Of a stretch of 64,000 nt of DNA, positions 8,164 to 17,974 are shown in pieces. The position numbers were made by a program, and so were the translations under genes. The notes under the pieces were generated by a model. That model was not told the DNA's origin, ran no database searches, and saw only the letters and a program-made list of their open reading frames with translations. Within the stretch, counting starts at the first letter, position 1; each line of letters starts with the position of its first letter. Source of the DNA: Methanococcoides sp. EBM-47 (lineage in GTDB: Archaea; Halobacteriota; Methanosarcinia; Methanosarcinales; Methanosarcinaceae). The stretch lies in NCBI GenBank assembly GCA_001896725.1, contig MPPA01000010.1:1-64000 (forward strand), read 5' to 3'.

Positions 8164-9204
8164 ATGACAGGAAAGGAGAGCCTCTTCACATCTAAAAACA
8201 CTATATTTGCCGCTGTGATAGTATTCATCCTGCTTGCAATGATAGTGATGACCGGCATGGTGACACCTCTTCTTGTCAGGGTCCTCAGTGGCACAGAGAT
8301 CTCCCTGGGTTCTGATTACTTTAATCCCAGAACTGCACTGCCTACCATATTGCTGACCGTGATACTTACAATATGCTTACTGGTCAGTTCCGTCAGACCC
8401 CGCAGTGTATCTATGGTGACCGCTGTGTTCTTGTTATTTGTAGTGTCTGTTGTGGCCATATCTCCCTTTTCGAACATAGCTGTTGATATGGCTATAGCCC
8501 TCGTGGTACCGGCTTTGATCGCCACGACCTATAAAATATGGCTCACGGTCAGGGACAAGAAAGGGTATGGAAGATACAGGGGATTTTCTGCTCAATTGAT
8601 CCATCTTGGAATATTATGCATCTTGTTAGGAGTAGTGCTTAGCTCCAATATGAAGATCGAGGGTTCGGCAGTATATGAGACAGGTAAAATGGGAGCCGGG
8701 AATTCGCAGGACTATAGTATGAAGATCACTTCAATGGCATCACGGTTCGAAGGGGAACCTTATCAGGCACATCAAGCATCTTCCTATATCACCCGGATAG
8801 ATTTTGACATATATAAGCAGAACAGATACACCAGGAGCGGCAGTGTGGAATATATAACAGACTTCAAATGGGGACAGACCTACACCACGACATATATCCA
8901 CAGGGGTCTGATGGAAGAACTGTTCATCGCTCCCAGAGCCCTTGACGAAGGGAAGGGAGAGGTCGATATGTACGTTCGGGTCGTTCCTTTCATAAACCTT
9001 CTCTGGGGGGGTATATATATAATGGCTCTGGGTATCATTGCTTTACTTATCGTGGAACATCGCAACCCCCATGAGAACATTGTAATGTTACGGTCATCTG
9101 GAAGAGAAAAGGATATAAGTTTCTTTGAAAAACGGTACGAAGAAATAATGGAACAGGAGATCAGGAAACTTCGGTCTGGAAAGAACAGGAGAGAAGACAC
9201 GTGA
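8164..9204 (+). CDS. ccmF: Cytochrome c haem lyase, CcmF C-terminal half
   Basis: 346 aa with several hydrophobic helices, a long extracytoplasmic segment rich in Y, T and S (residues about 165-275), and a last membrane helix with the INLLWGGIYIM-like closing segment typical of the C-terminal part of bacterial CcmF. CcmF works on the outer face of the membrane, attaching haem delivered by CcmE to apocytochrome CxxCH motifs. In this group the lyase is encoded in two pieces. ATG 8164 is chosen because of GGGAGATCA eight bases upstream. It overlaps the next gene by four bases (GTGA), so the pair is translationally coupled. No ccmA, B, C or E gene is in the window. Confidence 0.8.
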   Translation: MTGKESLFTSKNTIFAAVIVFILLAMIVMTGMVTPLLVRVLSGTEISLGSDYFNPRTALPTILLTVILTICLLVSSVRPRSVSMVTAVFLLFVVSVVAISPFSNIAVDMAIALVVPALIATTYKIWLTVRDKKGYGRYRGFSAQLIHLGILCILLGVVLSSNMKIEGSAVYETGKMGAGNSQDYSMKITSMASRFEGEPYQAHQASSYITRIDFDIYKQNRYTRSGSVEYITDFKWGQTYTTTYIHRGLMEELFIAPRALDEGKGEVDMYVRVVPFINLLWGGIYIMALGIIALLIVEHRNPHENIVMLRSSGREKDISFFEKRYEEIMEQEIRKLRSGKNRREDT

Positions 9205-10280
9205 ACCATGGGATGGTCCTGATCTGGTTGTCCCTTGTGACAGCCATAGGGGCTGTGCTTTCAGGGTATATGGGATGTAGAAAGAACAGCACCTCTGTTA
9301 CCACTCTTTCGCGTAAACTGGAAATAGCATGCCTGGTACTCGCGGGATCCTCGATGCTGCTGCTGATGTACCACCTCTACACTGTCAATGCTTCATATTC
9401 ATACGTGTTCGAGCATTCCAGCACTGATCTTGAATGGTATTACAGGCTGTCGGCTTTGTGGGCAGGTCAGGAAGGGTCCATGTTACTGTGGGTTGTCTCC
9501 ATAATGGCAATGGTTGTGGCAGTAGAACGTACCCACAGAATGGGGCTTTCAGATACTATATTGATGCAGAGCACACGCCTCATATCACTGTCCATTGCCT
9601 GCGTGCTCCTGGCACTGCTGGTATTGAAGAACCCGTTCTCAGCGTATCATGTGCTTCCCAATGGTGGTGTTGGGATCACTAACTGGGACCCGTTCGTGCA
9701 GATGTACGATGTCCCTTATGGTCAGGGTATGAATCCCCTGCTGCGTAACCCGTGGATGGCAGTGCATCCACCCATACTGTTCCTTGGGTATGCTGCTTTC
9801 ACTATACCTTTTGCGGCTGCAATTGGCAATTTGCTGACACATGATAAAAGATGGGAACCCATCGCTACTAGCTGGATGAGGATAGCTTGGCTGTTCCTCA
9901 CGCTGGGTATAGGACTTGGAGGTTTCTGGGCCTATGAAGTACTGGGATGGGGAGCATGGTACTGGAGCTGGGACCCTGTGGAAACTTCATCGCTCATTCC
10001 ATGGATAACCTCAACGGCATATCTGCATGCCCAGCTGCGCTACAGGCACGGAGAATATGGGTTTGTTGCACCCCTGCTTGCAATAGCCTCTTTCGTTCTG
10101 GTCATATTTGCGGCCTTTGTTACCAGAAGCGGCATGTGGACATCGGTGCACTCATGGCAGGACTTCACTGCCGAAAGCGGCATAATAGCAGTATTTTTAA
10201 GCGTACTGATACTATCGAGTACGTTCCTGCTTACAAAGAGATATTTCGAAGAGGAACGAATGTTGTCAGAGCTGGATTAG
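9201..10280 (+). CDS. ccmF: Cytochrome c haem lyase, CcmF N-terminal half (WWD domain)
   Basis: 359 aa, about nine membrane helices. It carries the haem-handling tryptophan-rich motif WGAWYWSWDPVE (residues 250-261), HPPILFLGY (189-197) and TRSGMWTSVHSW (308-319), all diagnostic of the CcsA/CcmF WWD family. This is the catalytic N-terminal half, yet it lies downstream of the C-terminal half. The GTG start has GGAGAG upstream and overlaps the previous stop. The products presumably assemble into one lyase that matures multihaem c cytochromes such as those of methanogen electron transport; that pairing is inference. Confidence 0.9.
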   Translation: MNHGMVLIWLSLVTAIGAVLSGYMGCRKNSTSVTTLSRKLEIACLVLAGSSMLLLMYHLYTVNASYSYVFEHSSTDLEWYYRLSALWAGQEGSMLLWVVSIMAMVVAVERTHRMGLSDTILMQSTRLISLSIACVLLALLVLKNPFSAYHVLPNGGVGITNWDPFVQMYDVPYGQGMNPLLRNPWMAVHPPILFLGYAAFTIPFAAAIGNLLTHDKRWEPIATSWMRIAWLFLTLGIGLGGFWAYEVLGWGAWYWSWDPVETSSLIPWITSTAYLHAQLRYRHGEYGFVAPLLAIASFVLVIFAAFVTRSGMWTSVHSWQDFTAESGIIAVFLSVLILSSTFLLTKRYFEEERMLSELD

Positions 10281-10486
10281 TCGGCTCGAAGGGTATTTAT
10301 TAGCCTTCAGTGCCAAGGTTGGCAGAAGTACCAAGCTTTTTGAGTTAATTAACAAACAACTTCCATCAAAAAATTTAGAAAATATACAAATATCTATGAA
10401 GTTGTAAGATTGAATACTGAAGCCTTGGGCCGTGCCTATGGGAAAGGTCAAGGCACACTGCCTATAAGTTCTTTTTATGGAGTAGA
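10281..10486. other. Intergenic with weak hairpin after ccmF
   Basis: GCCAA-GG-TTGGC (10312-10323), followed about 25 bases later by CTTTTTG, is a possible terminator for the ccmF unit. Nothing else is supported. Confidence 0.35.
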
Positions 10487-11122
10487 TTAATTTTGAAATA
10501 TGTATGCTATAATAGCAGATGCAAGAATACTAATTGCTAAGAGGATAAGTTCATCTTTTTTACGTTTTAAAAAGAATAGTTCCTTATCTTTTCGATACGC
10601 AAGAACGATTTGGGTGTGTTCTTTAGAAATAATTAAGAACCAATATAGTATCCAAATTAGAGCAACTGTATTTAGTATGACAGTTGCTCCTAACAACAGT
10701 AAATTTTGAGTGTATTTATTATATAAATTAGTAACTATCATAGCTATTAACATGATGGAGAATCCAAAATATAATTTACTGAATATCCAATGAACCCAAT
10801 TTCTGCGCTTTTTAATTACAGACTTGATTTTTTGGTATGCACCAAATTGTTCATTTGTATTGTTGTCAATGTAAAGCCAAGTTCTTTGTTTTTTAAAATC
10901 TATAGAAACATAAGGATTGTGAATCTTCATCTTTAATTCATTTATTATGTTTTTTTTGTGCAAGAAAAGTTCATCAAGGTTATTGAAACTATGCCCATCA
11001 GCTTCTATACTAACATCTTTTGATGACTCACATAAAGTATCATAAATATCTTCTAGATCTTCCCTGTAAATTATTGTAGGGGAGAAATGTTCAACGATAC
11101 TTTTTCGAGCTTTCTTCACCAT
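10487..11122 (-). CDS. Hypothetical membrane protein, 211 aa
   Basis: An unrecognised protein. The first 110 residues are soluble, charged and rich in D, E and K. They are followed by two adjacent hydrophobic helices (about residues 121-140 and 145-165), a basic loop, and a final helix at the extreme C-terminus (about 190-209). An in-frame ATG at 11146 would add eight residues. A TATA-like ATATTTATATTTG about 30 bases before ATG 11122 suggests nearly leaderless expression, and I see no SD. Its very AT-rich, AAA/ATT-biased codon use differs from the metabolic genes around it, hinting at acquisition. The neighbours give no functional clue. Confidence 0.7.
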   Translation of the reverse strand: MVKKARKSIVEHFSPTIIYREDLEDIYDTLCESSKDVSIEADGHSFNNLDELFLHKKNIINELKMKIHNPYVSIDFKKQRTWLYIDNNTNEQFGAYQKIKSVIKKRRNWVHWIFSKLYFGFSIMLIAMIVTNLYNKYTQNLLLLGATVILNTVALIWILYWFLIISKEHTQIVLAYRKDKELFFLKRKKDELILLAISILASAIIAYIFQN

Positions 11123-11340
11123 TATAAATAAAAATAGGGAGAACAAATATAAATATTTTGATTTTCAGACCATTTATCCCATTGTACCGCATGACAAAAC
11201 TCTGCAAATACTTTCACTTCACTTCCATAGATTTATACGTATTCCAGTTATGTACTTTTTGCATCTTCTTAGTAGAACTGTGAATGTGGTGTTCATTGCT
11301 TCTGCAGAAGAAGATGACAAACATATAAGGAGGATGAGAC

Positions 11341-11430
11341 ATGAAAAGTGTCAATAAATTTGAGATTGCAGCATACCTACTCAGTATAGTAGCTAGTCTG
11401 TTAACTATTCTTGTGTTATACAGAGCATGA
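11341..11430 (+). CDS. 29-residue single-helix membrane peptide
   Basis: ATG 11341 is preceded by a full-strength SD (AAGGAGG, seven bases upstream) and the frame ends at TGA 11430. After a short polar start (residues 1-8) the rest is one continuous hydrophobic helix ending in YRA, the layout of a small single-span membrane protein. A strong GC hairpin begins 13 bases after the stop, giving a complete tiny transcription unit. No family is recognised. The SD, stop and terminator arrangement is the argument for it being real. Confidence 0.6.
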   Translation: MKSVNKFEIAAYLLSIVASLLTILVLYRA

Positions 11431-11442
11431 GTAGGTAAAAGA

Positions 11443-11480
11443 GGAAGGCTGCATATTGCAGCCACCTTCCACAATGCTTT
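11443..11480 (+). terminator. Hairpin after the 29-residue ORF
   Basis: GGCTGCA-TAT-TGCAGCC (11447-11463) is a perfect seven-base-pair stem, extended by GGAA/TTCC with a small ACC bulge (11443-11470), followed by moderately T-rich sequence (GCTTTT). It is probably a terminator or a stabilising 3' structure. Confidence 0.5.
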
Positions 11481-12003
11481 TAAGCAAGTTAAACAGATAT
11501 TAACTTGCAATCTCAAATTGGACTGAATAAGAGGAACACCACATAATTGGGCTGTCTATGACAAATTTAATTTAACTATCTCTATCTTGTTTACGATTGT
11601 GTCTTGGTTTGGTAGCCTTGCTTAGTCGTATAATTTTAAGAGATAGAGAAAAGGTAGTTACCCTTTAGTAACAAATGGAGGTTACAAATGGAGTTGTCCG
11701 GAAGGGCATTAATGGCAGTCTTCTCCTCGAAGTCAGTCCACCTCCAACCTTTTAATTAAACAGATTTATGTCTTCAATCTTTTTCCTCTCTATATCGATA
11801 CCAACAACACTTGAAAATAGATATTACACAGTTGTACTGATGCTCTTATGTCTCAGTTACTTTGATGCATATACCAATGACAGATGCTTAGCCCTATTAA
11901 TGCAGATGACCACACCAACATTAACAATACCCCACAAAAATAATTCATTTAATTTCATAATATGAAAATATATGATTGTTAAAATAAATACTTGACAAAA
12001 GTG
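11481..12003. other. Intergenic, possible micro-ORF
   Basis: About 520 bases with no gene of normal size. GGAGGTTACAAATG at 11679-11690 provides a good SD and start for a 23-codon frame (11688-11759). It contains an inverted repeat (GGAGGT with ACCTCC at 11740-11745), so it may instead be a structured RNA. A hairpin GTTAC/GTAAC (11657-11672) precedes it. The rest is AT-rich, with nothing recognisable. Confidence 0.3.
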
Positions 12004-12288
12004 TTATCCATCACTGAAAGACTTCGTCCTCAACTCCCCATTTTCCAGGACCAGCTGTTCGATCTTTCTTTCAGCCATTGAAAGTTTCTGGCTGCACACA
12101 CGTGCGAACTTCATGCCCTGCTCAAAGGTCTCAAGGCTCTCATCGAGGGTCAGGTTCCCCTTTTCCAGCTTTTCCACAAGCTCTTCCAGCTGTTCAAGAG
12201 CGGTTTCAAAACTTAGGCTTTCACCTATGCCTTCTTCAGTGTGGTCTTCATTCGGAATATCATCCATCTTCTTTTTTCTGCGTACCAT
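12004..12288 (-). CDS. xseB: Exodeoxyribonuclease VII small subunit
   Basis: 94 aa, slightly longer than bacterial XseB because of a charged N-terminal tail. The core SFETALEQLEELVEKLEKG (residues 26-44), the following LDESLETFEQGMKF and the C-terminal helix KIEQLV are the family pattern: a small helical, coiled-coil-prone protein. It binds the large subunit in an enzyme that degrades single-stranded DNA from both ends. It overlaps the end of xseA by 29 bases if started at ATG 12288. An alternative ATG at 12267 overlaps the xseA stop (ATGGATGA) and would give 87 aa. Confidence 0.93.
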   Translation of the reverse strand: MVRRKKKMDDIPNEDHTEEGIGESLSFETALEQLEELVEKLEKGNLTLDESLETFEQGMKFARVCSQKLSMAERKIEQLVLENGELRTKSFSDG

Positions 12289-13498
12289 GATCTATCTCTA
12301 CCTTTTCCTTGATATCACAAACTATGTTGCCGTCAGTGACCCTTACATCAAGCCTGGAGCCTATCGATACAGCAGCGACGCTCCTGATAACGCTTTCATT
12401 GGACATTGCTATACAATACCCTCTTTCCAGGGTATTGAGGGGGCTCACTGCGTTCATGCGGCCTGCCAATGCTTTTAGCAGCATTTCCCTGGACCTGAGG
12501 TGATAATTGGCATCCTTTTCCATTGATGCGACCAGCTCATCGACCCTTTGGTAGCGCTGATCGATGATCTCCCGAAGCTTGTCCGGCTCCAGGGAACCAT
12601 ACAGACGATTTAACCTGAAACTAAGGTCCGCTATTTTATAAGTTGCAGCCTGTTCAAGCCTCTGGAGCATGGAATCTATGAACCTTTTAAGGTCCATCTT
12701 ATCAGGGACCACGAGCTCTGCAGCAGCAGAAGGTGTCGGAGCCCTCAGGTCAGCAGTAAAATCAGCAATAGTATAGTCGGTTTCGTGGCCCACTGCAGAT
12801 ACCACAGGTACCCTTGAGTTGAAAATAGCCCTTGCTACGACCTCTTCATTAAAGGCCCACAGGTCCTCCAGTGAACCTCCGCCTCTGCCAACTATTATAA
12901 CATCCACGTTCGCTTTGTTCAGAAGCTGTATCGAATCAGCAATGCTTTGTGCAGCCGCATCCCCCTGCACTAGACAGGGAGCCAGGAGTATATGTACCGG
13001 ATACCTTCTGTTCAGCACATTGATAATATCATGGATCGCAGCCCCAGTGGGAGAAGTTGAGATACCGACCTTGGCAGGAAACCTGGGTATAGGTCTTTTG
13101 CGCCTCTGTTCGAACAGACCATCCGCTTCCAGTTTCTTTTTGAGCTGTTCAAATATCCTGAACATTTCACCTATACCGTCCGGGCGCATGTCCAGAACTT
13201 TCAGCTGATATTGGCCTCTGACAGTGTACACGTCCACAGAACCATATAGTATGACCGACATGGAGTCCTCAGGATCGAACTTCAGGATACGGTTCGTCTG
13301 CCTGAAGCTGACACAGCTTATCTGGCTCCTTGGGTCCTTCAAAGTGAAATAATAATGCCCTGAGCTATGCTTCTTTAGATTGGATATCTCACCGCGCACC
13401 CATACTTCCCGCAGCCTGGGATCATTGACCAGCAGAGACCTTATGGTTTCATTGAGCATTGAAACGCTAAATACACCCATTGGATTCTTGGACATCAT
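12260..13498 (-). CDS. xseA: Exodeoxyribonuclease VII large subunit
   Basis: About 412 aa. The N-terminal OB-fold begins FSVSMLNETIRSLL and contains VWVRGEISN and SGHYYFTLKD. The catalytic domain shows GISTSPTGAAIHDI, IIVGRGGGSLEDLWAFN and VSAVGHETDYTIADF plus RAPTPSAAAEL, all diagnostic. A GTG at 13516 also opens the frame, but alignment with the normal N-terminus favours the ATG at 13498 or 13495. The start sits in a perfect palindrome CATCATATATGATG. The enzyme is bacterial in distribution, with a subset of methanogens carrying it, so ancient transfer is likely (established knowledge plus inference). Confidence 0.96.
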   Translation of the reverse strand: MMSKNPMGVFSVSMLNETIRSLLVNDPRLREVWVRGEISNLKKHSSGHYYFTLKDPRSQISCVSFRQTNRILKFDPEDSMSVILYGSVDVYTVRGQYQLKVLDMRPDGIGEMFRIFEQLKKKLEADGLFEQRRKRPIPRFPAKVGISTSPTGAAIHDIINVLNRRYPVHILLAPCLVQGDAAAQSIADSIQLLNKANVDVIIVGRGGGSLEDLWAFNEEVVARAIFNSRVPVVSAVGHETDYTIADFTADLRAPTPSAAAELVVPDKMDLKRFIDSMLQRLEQAATYKIADLSFRLNRLYGSLEPDKLREIIDQRYQRVDELVASMEKDANYHLRSREMLLKALAGRMNAVSPLNTLERGYCIAMSNESVIRSVAAVSIGSRLDVRVTDGNIVCDIKEKVEIDHGTQKKEDG

Positions 13499-13649
13499 AT
13501 ATGATGTGTAATTCACTAGTATTTATGTTGACGCAAGGATAGTGAAAGTGTTTTATAAAAATACCAACGTTTATATAATTTCATTCTAATTTAGAAATGT
13601 CTAATTTGAGGGATAAAGAGATAGTTCTTACATTTTACAGCTTTTCTGA

Positions 13650-14642
<993 letters not shown>

Positions 14643-14761
14643 ACCAGTTTCATCTTTCATTTATTGTACATTTCATATAAGGATGGTAGTGCACCATTCT
14701 TAAAGTTCACATGGCATTTTGAGGGAAGTGCCATGTAGATAAAAATGGAAGAAGTGAGAAC

Positions 14762-15865
14762 ATGGACGAGAATGTATTTCACATAATTGTAGGCACAAAG
14801 GGCCAGCTTATAAAAATGGCGCCCATTATGCTAGAAATGGATAGAAGAGGAATAGACTATAATTTCATCAATGCGGCTCAACATACAAAAATACTGTACG
14901 ATATCATAGAGGTTTTTGGCCTGAAACATCCCGATATTGTACTTAATAATAATAACAAAGATGTTGCCAATGTCCTGGACATGGTCCTCTGGCTCTCAAA
15001 GGTGACACTGAGCTCCTTTTCACAGGATGGCCTGCCAAAAAAGAACGATATTTGCCTGATACATGGCGATCCTATACCCGCTTCCTTTGGTGCTGTTCTG
15101 AGCAAGTTGCACCGAGCTAAGATCGCACACATCGAATCCGGAGAAAGGACGCATAATATTTTCAATCCGTTCCCGGAAGAACTGTCCAGAAGGATGATAG
15201 ACTGGATGGCAGACTATTTATTTACTTCTTCTGAAGAATCATATAACAATGTCATAAAACAGGGAGTTAAAGGAGAGATAGTCAATCTGGGATACAACAC
15301 TGTGATCGATGCAATACGTTTTGCCATTGCTAACTCCCATAAGGTCACCTTCGAACCTGAACCCGGATATGTGCTCGTCAACGTGCACAGGGTTGAGAAC
15401 CTTTATTCAAAGGAAAGATTGAACATCATCATATCCACGGTCGAAAAGATAGCCAGGAACGAAAGGGTGCTGATGATCATGCACGAGCCTTTAAAGAACA
15501 AACTTATGAAAACCGATATGCTTGAAAAGCTTAAAGGATATGAGAACCTTCAGATGATACCTCTCCAGGACTATGTAACTAATATCAATCTGATAAAGAA
15601 CAGTAAATATATAGTCAATGACGGAGGAGCACCACAACTTGAATCTTACTTCCTTAGCAGGCCCTGCCTATTAATGAGAGGGTTCATGGAACAGAACGGC
15701 TACCCTAATGTATGCCTTTCAAAATATGAAACCACTATAATAGATGATTTCCTGCAGAACTATAGTAACTATGTGTTCGATGTGGATATCAATGCTCTTA
15801 AGAGTCCTTCCAAGGAGATAGTCGATATATTAGTAGAGAAAATGGCTTGTCTGAAGAACACATGA
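14762..15865 (+). CDS. UDP-GlcNAc 2-epimerase family protein, divergent
   Basis: 367 aa with the GT-B-like WecB/NeuC fold. Recognisable but altered motifs are HGDP (about residue 101, normally HGDT), HIESGERT (about 123, normally HVEAGLRT), NVHRVEN (about 206, normally THRxEN) and NDGGAPQLES (about 286, normally DSGGxQEE). Family members interconvert UDP-GlcNAc and UDP-ManNAc or hydrolyse them. The substitutions, especially in the last motif, suggest a different nucleotide sugar or altered chemistry. An SD GTGAG lies five bases before ATG 14762. The stop overlaps the next ATG (ATGA), so it is coupled to the GT-C gene. Confidence 0.85.
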   Translation: MDENVFHIIVGTKGQLIKMAPIMLEMDRRGIDYNFINAAQHTKILYDIIEVFGLKHPDIVLNNNNKDVANVLDMVLWLSKVTLSSFSQDGLPKKNDICLIHGDPIPASFGAVLSKLHRAKIAHIESGERTHNIFNPFPEELSRRMIDWMADYLFTSSEESYNNVIKQGVKGEIVNLGYNTVIDAIRFAIANSHKVTFEPEPGYVLVNVHRVENLYSKERLNIIISTVEKIARNERVLMIMHEPLKNKLMKTDMLEKLKGYENLQMIPLQDYVTNINLIKNSKYIVNDGGAPQLESYFLSRPCLLMRGFMEQNGYPNVCLSKYETTIIDDFLQNYSNYVFDVDINALKSPSKEIVDILVEKMACLKNT

Positions 15866-17421
15866 AACCTAAAGGGAACTTATCGACACTTGCGACGGTC
15901 CTGCTTCTGGCCTTGCTGTTCAACTACTATACCTACGTCAACAGCGAGGTCAGCTACAGAATAGCTGATAGTCCGGACGAGAACCTGGCCCTTATATTCT
16001 CAAAGCTCATTGCAGAGGATTCATCATTGATATGGCATTCTGAAATGAACGAGAGATACAATGTCAGTTATTTCCGGCCAAGAAACTCCATCGATATCGG
16101 TGATAATAATTACATTGGGCCGTATGCTGGTTTTCAGATGTTGCTTGCCACGGCAAGATTATATGGGCTTATAGATCACACAGTGGCCCTGACAGGATGT
16201 ATAGGTGTATTGTTCCTATATCTGCTCGTAAGGAACATATTTGATGAGAGAACCGCAATAATAGCAGCACTGCTTTGGGGATTGAATCCTTCATATGTGT
16301 TCTTTTCTAACATGTACTACAGCAATATTCCTGCAGTGACCTTTTCGATCATTGCCCTCTATTGTTTTCACAAAGGTGTTCAAACCGAAAAGATCACGTA
16401 TATTGGCTGTTCCGGTCTGTTCTGTCTTTATGCTGTTTTTACGCGAACCTCAGAGATAGTGATATTCGCATCGATATTAATTGGTCTTCTTGCTGTAAGA
16501 TGGGGCTTTACCAAAAAGATACAACTGAAAGAGACGGTAATATTTGTCAGCATCTTTTTAGTGCTGCGCATATTATGGACAGCTTCCAGCTCATCCCTTA
16601 ATGCACAGACCGTGGACATCAATACAGGAGGAGGAGGGATCGGATACCAGTTTGGATATCTTATGAACAACATAGGGTTCTACGGTAGCTCTTTCATGGA
16701 CTACATAATAAGTTACCCACCTCTTCTTTTCGTTCTTGCCTGCTTTGGGGTCATATCCATATATTCTTCAAAGGACAAAATGCAACGTTTCTTTACACTG
16801 TTTTTTATTATTTTGTTCCTGCTGTTCTTTGGATTATATGGGTTCAGAGGTGAGACATGGGGATTTGAGAACGTATCTATAGACTCTTCCATGGCACGTT
16901 ATTTCCTGATCAATTATGCAATACTGAGTATATTTGCCTCTGTATTTTTGGTTAATTTTTTTAAGAAACAAGACCATTCACGGATCGTTGCTTTATTCTT
17001 GTTGCTTATTCTGCTTACCTCTACGGCTATGATATTCGAAAGTGATAATAATCTGATAAGGGCAAAGGACAGGTTAAGTAGCTGGAGTGATCTCAACAGG
17101 GAAACGGTCGATGTCACACCCCAAAATGCTGTTATCTTCACTCGGGCCTTTGATAAGGTCTTTATGCTCGACCGCCAGGTAGCTGTGTACAGGACCGAAG
17201 AAGAGCTCAGGGCACAGCCAGATATGGCATATTGGTATACCCCTGCAAATATGGAGAAAGATCTCATACCACTCATAGATAAAATGATCTCTGATGGTAT
17301 CCCGGTATACGTTACACAGGAAGCTACAGAGCTCTTCCAGCATTTAGAGAAAAATAACAGATACAGGATGACACCTGTCACAAAGAACAAAATGATCTGG
17401 AAAATAGATAAAATAAGTTAA
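15862..17421 (+). CDS. GT-C-type membrane glycosyltransferase (GT39/GT83-like)
   Basis: 519 aa. An N-terminal helix is followed by an extracytoplasmic loop containing DSPDENLA (residues about 34-41), the acidic loop expected for GT-C enzymes. About ten hydrophobic helices and a soluble C-terminal domain (about 400-519) complete it. GT-C enzymes use polyprenyl-phosphate sugars on the outer membrane face; the donor and acceptor here are unknown. It starts at ATG 15862 inside the epimerase stop (ATGA). An in-frame TTG at 15847 is less likely. It is convergent with the acetyltransferase gene, 7 bases apart. Confidence 0.8.
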   Translation: MKPKGNLSTLATVLLLALLFNYYTYVNSEVSYRIADSPDENLALIFSKLIAEDSSLIWHSEMNERYNVSYFRPRNSIDIGDNNYIGPYAGFQMLLATARLYGLIDHTVALTGCIGVLFLYLLVRNIFDERTAIIAALLWGLNPSYVFFSNMYYSNIPAVTFSIIALYCFHKGVQTEKITYIGCSGLFCLYAVFTRTSEIVIFASILIGLLAVRWGFTKKIQLKETVIFVSIFLVLRILWTASSSSLNAQTVDINTGGGGIGYQFGYLMNNIGFYGSSFMDYIISYPPLLFVLACFGVISIYSSKDKMQRFFTLFFIILFLLFFGLYGFRGETWGFENVSIDSSMARYFLINYAILSIFASVFLVNFFKKQDHSRIVALFLLLILLTSTAMIFESDNNLIRAKDRLSSWSDLNRETVDVTPQNAVIFTRAFDKVFMLDRQVAVYRTEEELRAQPDMAYWYTPANMEKDLIPLIDKMISDGIPVYVTQEATELFQHLEKNNRYRMTPVTKNKMIWKIDKIS

Positions 17422-17428
17422 TGTGCGA

Positions 17429-17974
17429 TCATATCCTTTTTTCTGCGATACCGAGGGTATCCCGGATATATTTTGCAGGCACTCCTGCATATACACCAGA
17501 CATATCAAGTTTACCTTTAACTACAGCACCTGCAGCTATAATGCAATTGTCCCCTATCTCTGTGCCGGGCAATATAGTTGAATTGGCACCTATCCATACA
17601 CCATTACCAATAATCACATCCTCGCCAATGACAGTATGCCCATCTTCACCTACACGGTCCTTTTCCAGATGGGTACTTGTGGTCACCAGCACATTAAAAC
17701 CTATAGAACAATTGTCCCCGATAGATACACGACCAGAACAATCGAACTGCACACCACGGTTTATAAAACAATTCCTTCCTAGGGAAAGCTTCCTGAACGA
17801 ATTGATATAAATGTTCTTTCTGATGCGCGTATTGTTTCCAATGTTTGCCACAGGTCTGACAAATAAAGTTCTTATTATAGAGCATACGCTCATATCTGGA
17901 AATGAATTCGCCAGAAAAAGAAATGTGTATACATACATCTCTTCCAGGGTCTTGCGTATCCCAGATTTGATCAT
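17429..17974 (-). CDS. Hexapeptide-repeat O-acetyltransferase
   Basis: 181 aa. The C-terminal two thirds are left-handed beta-helix repeats ([LIV]Gxxxx), e.g. IGDNCSIG, IGEDVIIG, IGNGVWIG and IGDNCIIA. They end in the GAVVKGKLDMSGVYAGVPAKYIR segment common to maltose/galactoside acetyltransferases, quoted here only as the AGVPAKYIR end. The catalytic-type histidine in STHLEKD is present. Such enzymes acetylate sugars with acetyl-CoA, fitting modification of the locus glycan. The start ATG 17974 overlaps the flippase stop (ATGA), and I reject the upstream ATG at 17989. A hydrophobic stretch near residues 18-30 is unusual. Confidence 0.88.
   Translation of the reverse strand: MIKSGIRKTLEEMYVYTFLFLANSFPDMSVCSIIRTLFVRPVANIGNNTRIRKNIYINSFRKLSLGRNCFINRGVQFDCSGRVSIGDNCSIGFNVLVTTSTHLEKDRVGEDGHTVIGEDVIIGNGVWIGANSTILPGTEIGDNCIIAAGAVVKGKLDMSGVYAGVPAKYIRDTLGIAEKRI

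Noticed and set aside
8164-10280. Frameshifted single ccmF gene
   Set aside because: The halves are in reversed order and each has its own start and stop with a GTGA overlap, so this is two genes and not a broken one.
11688-11759. 23-codon frame with good SD
   Set aside because: Lies in an inverted repeat and gives a non-descript peptide; recorded only within the intergenic entry.
13485-13500. Perfect palindrome CATCATATATGATG as an operator for xseA
   Set aside because: It includes the start codon itself and no second copy or partner regulator was seen; probably coincidental.
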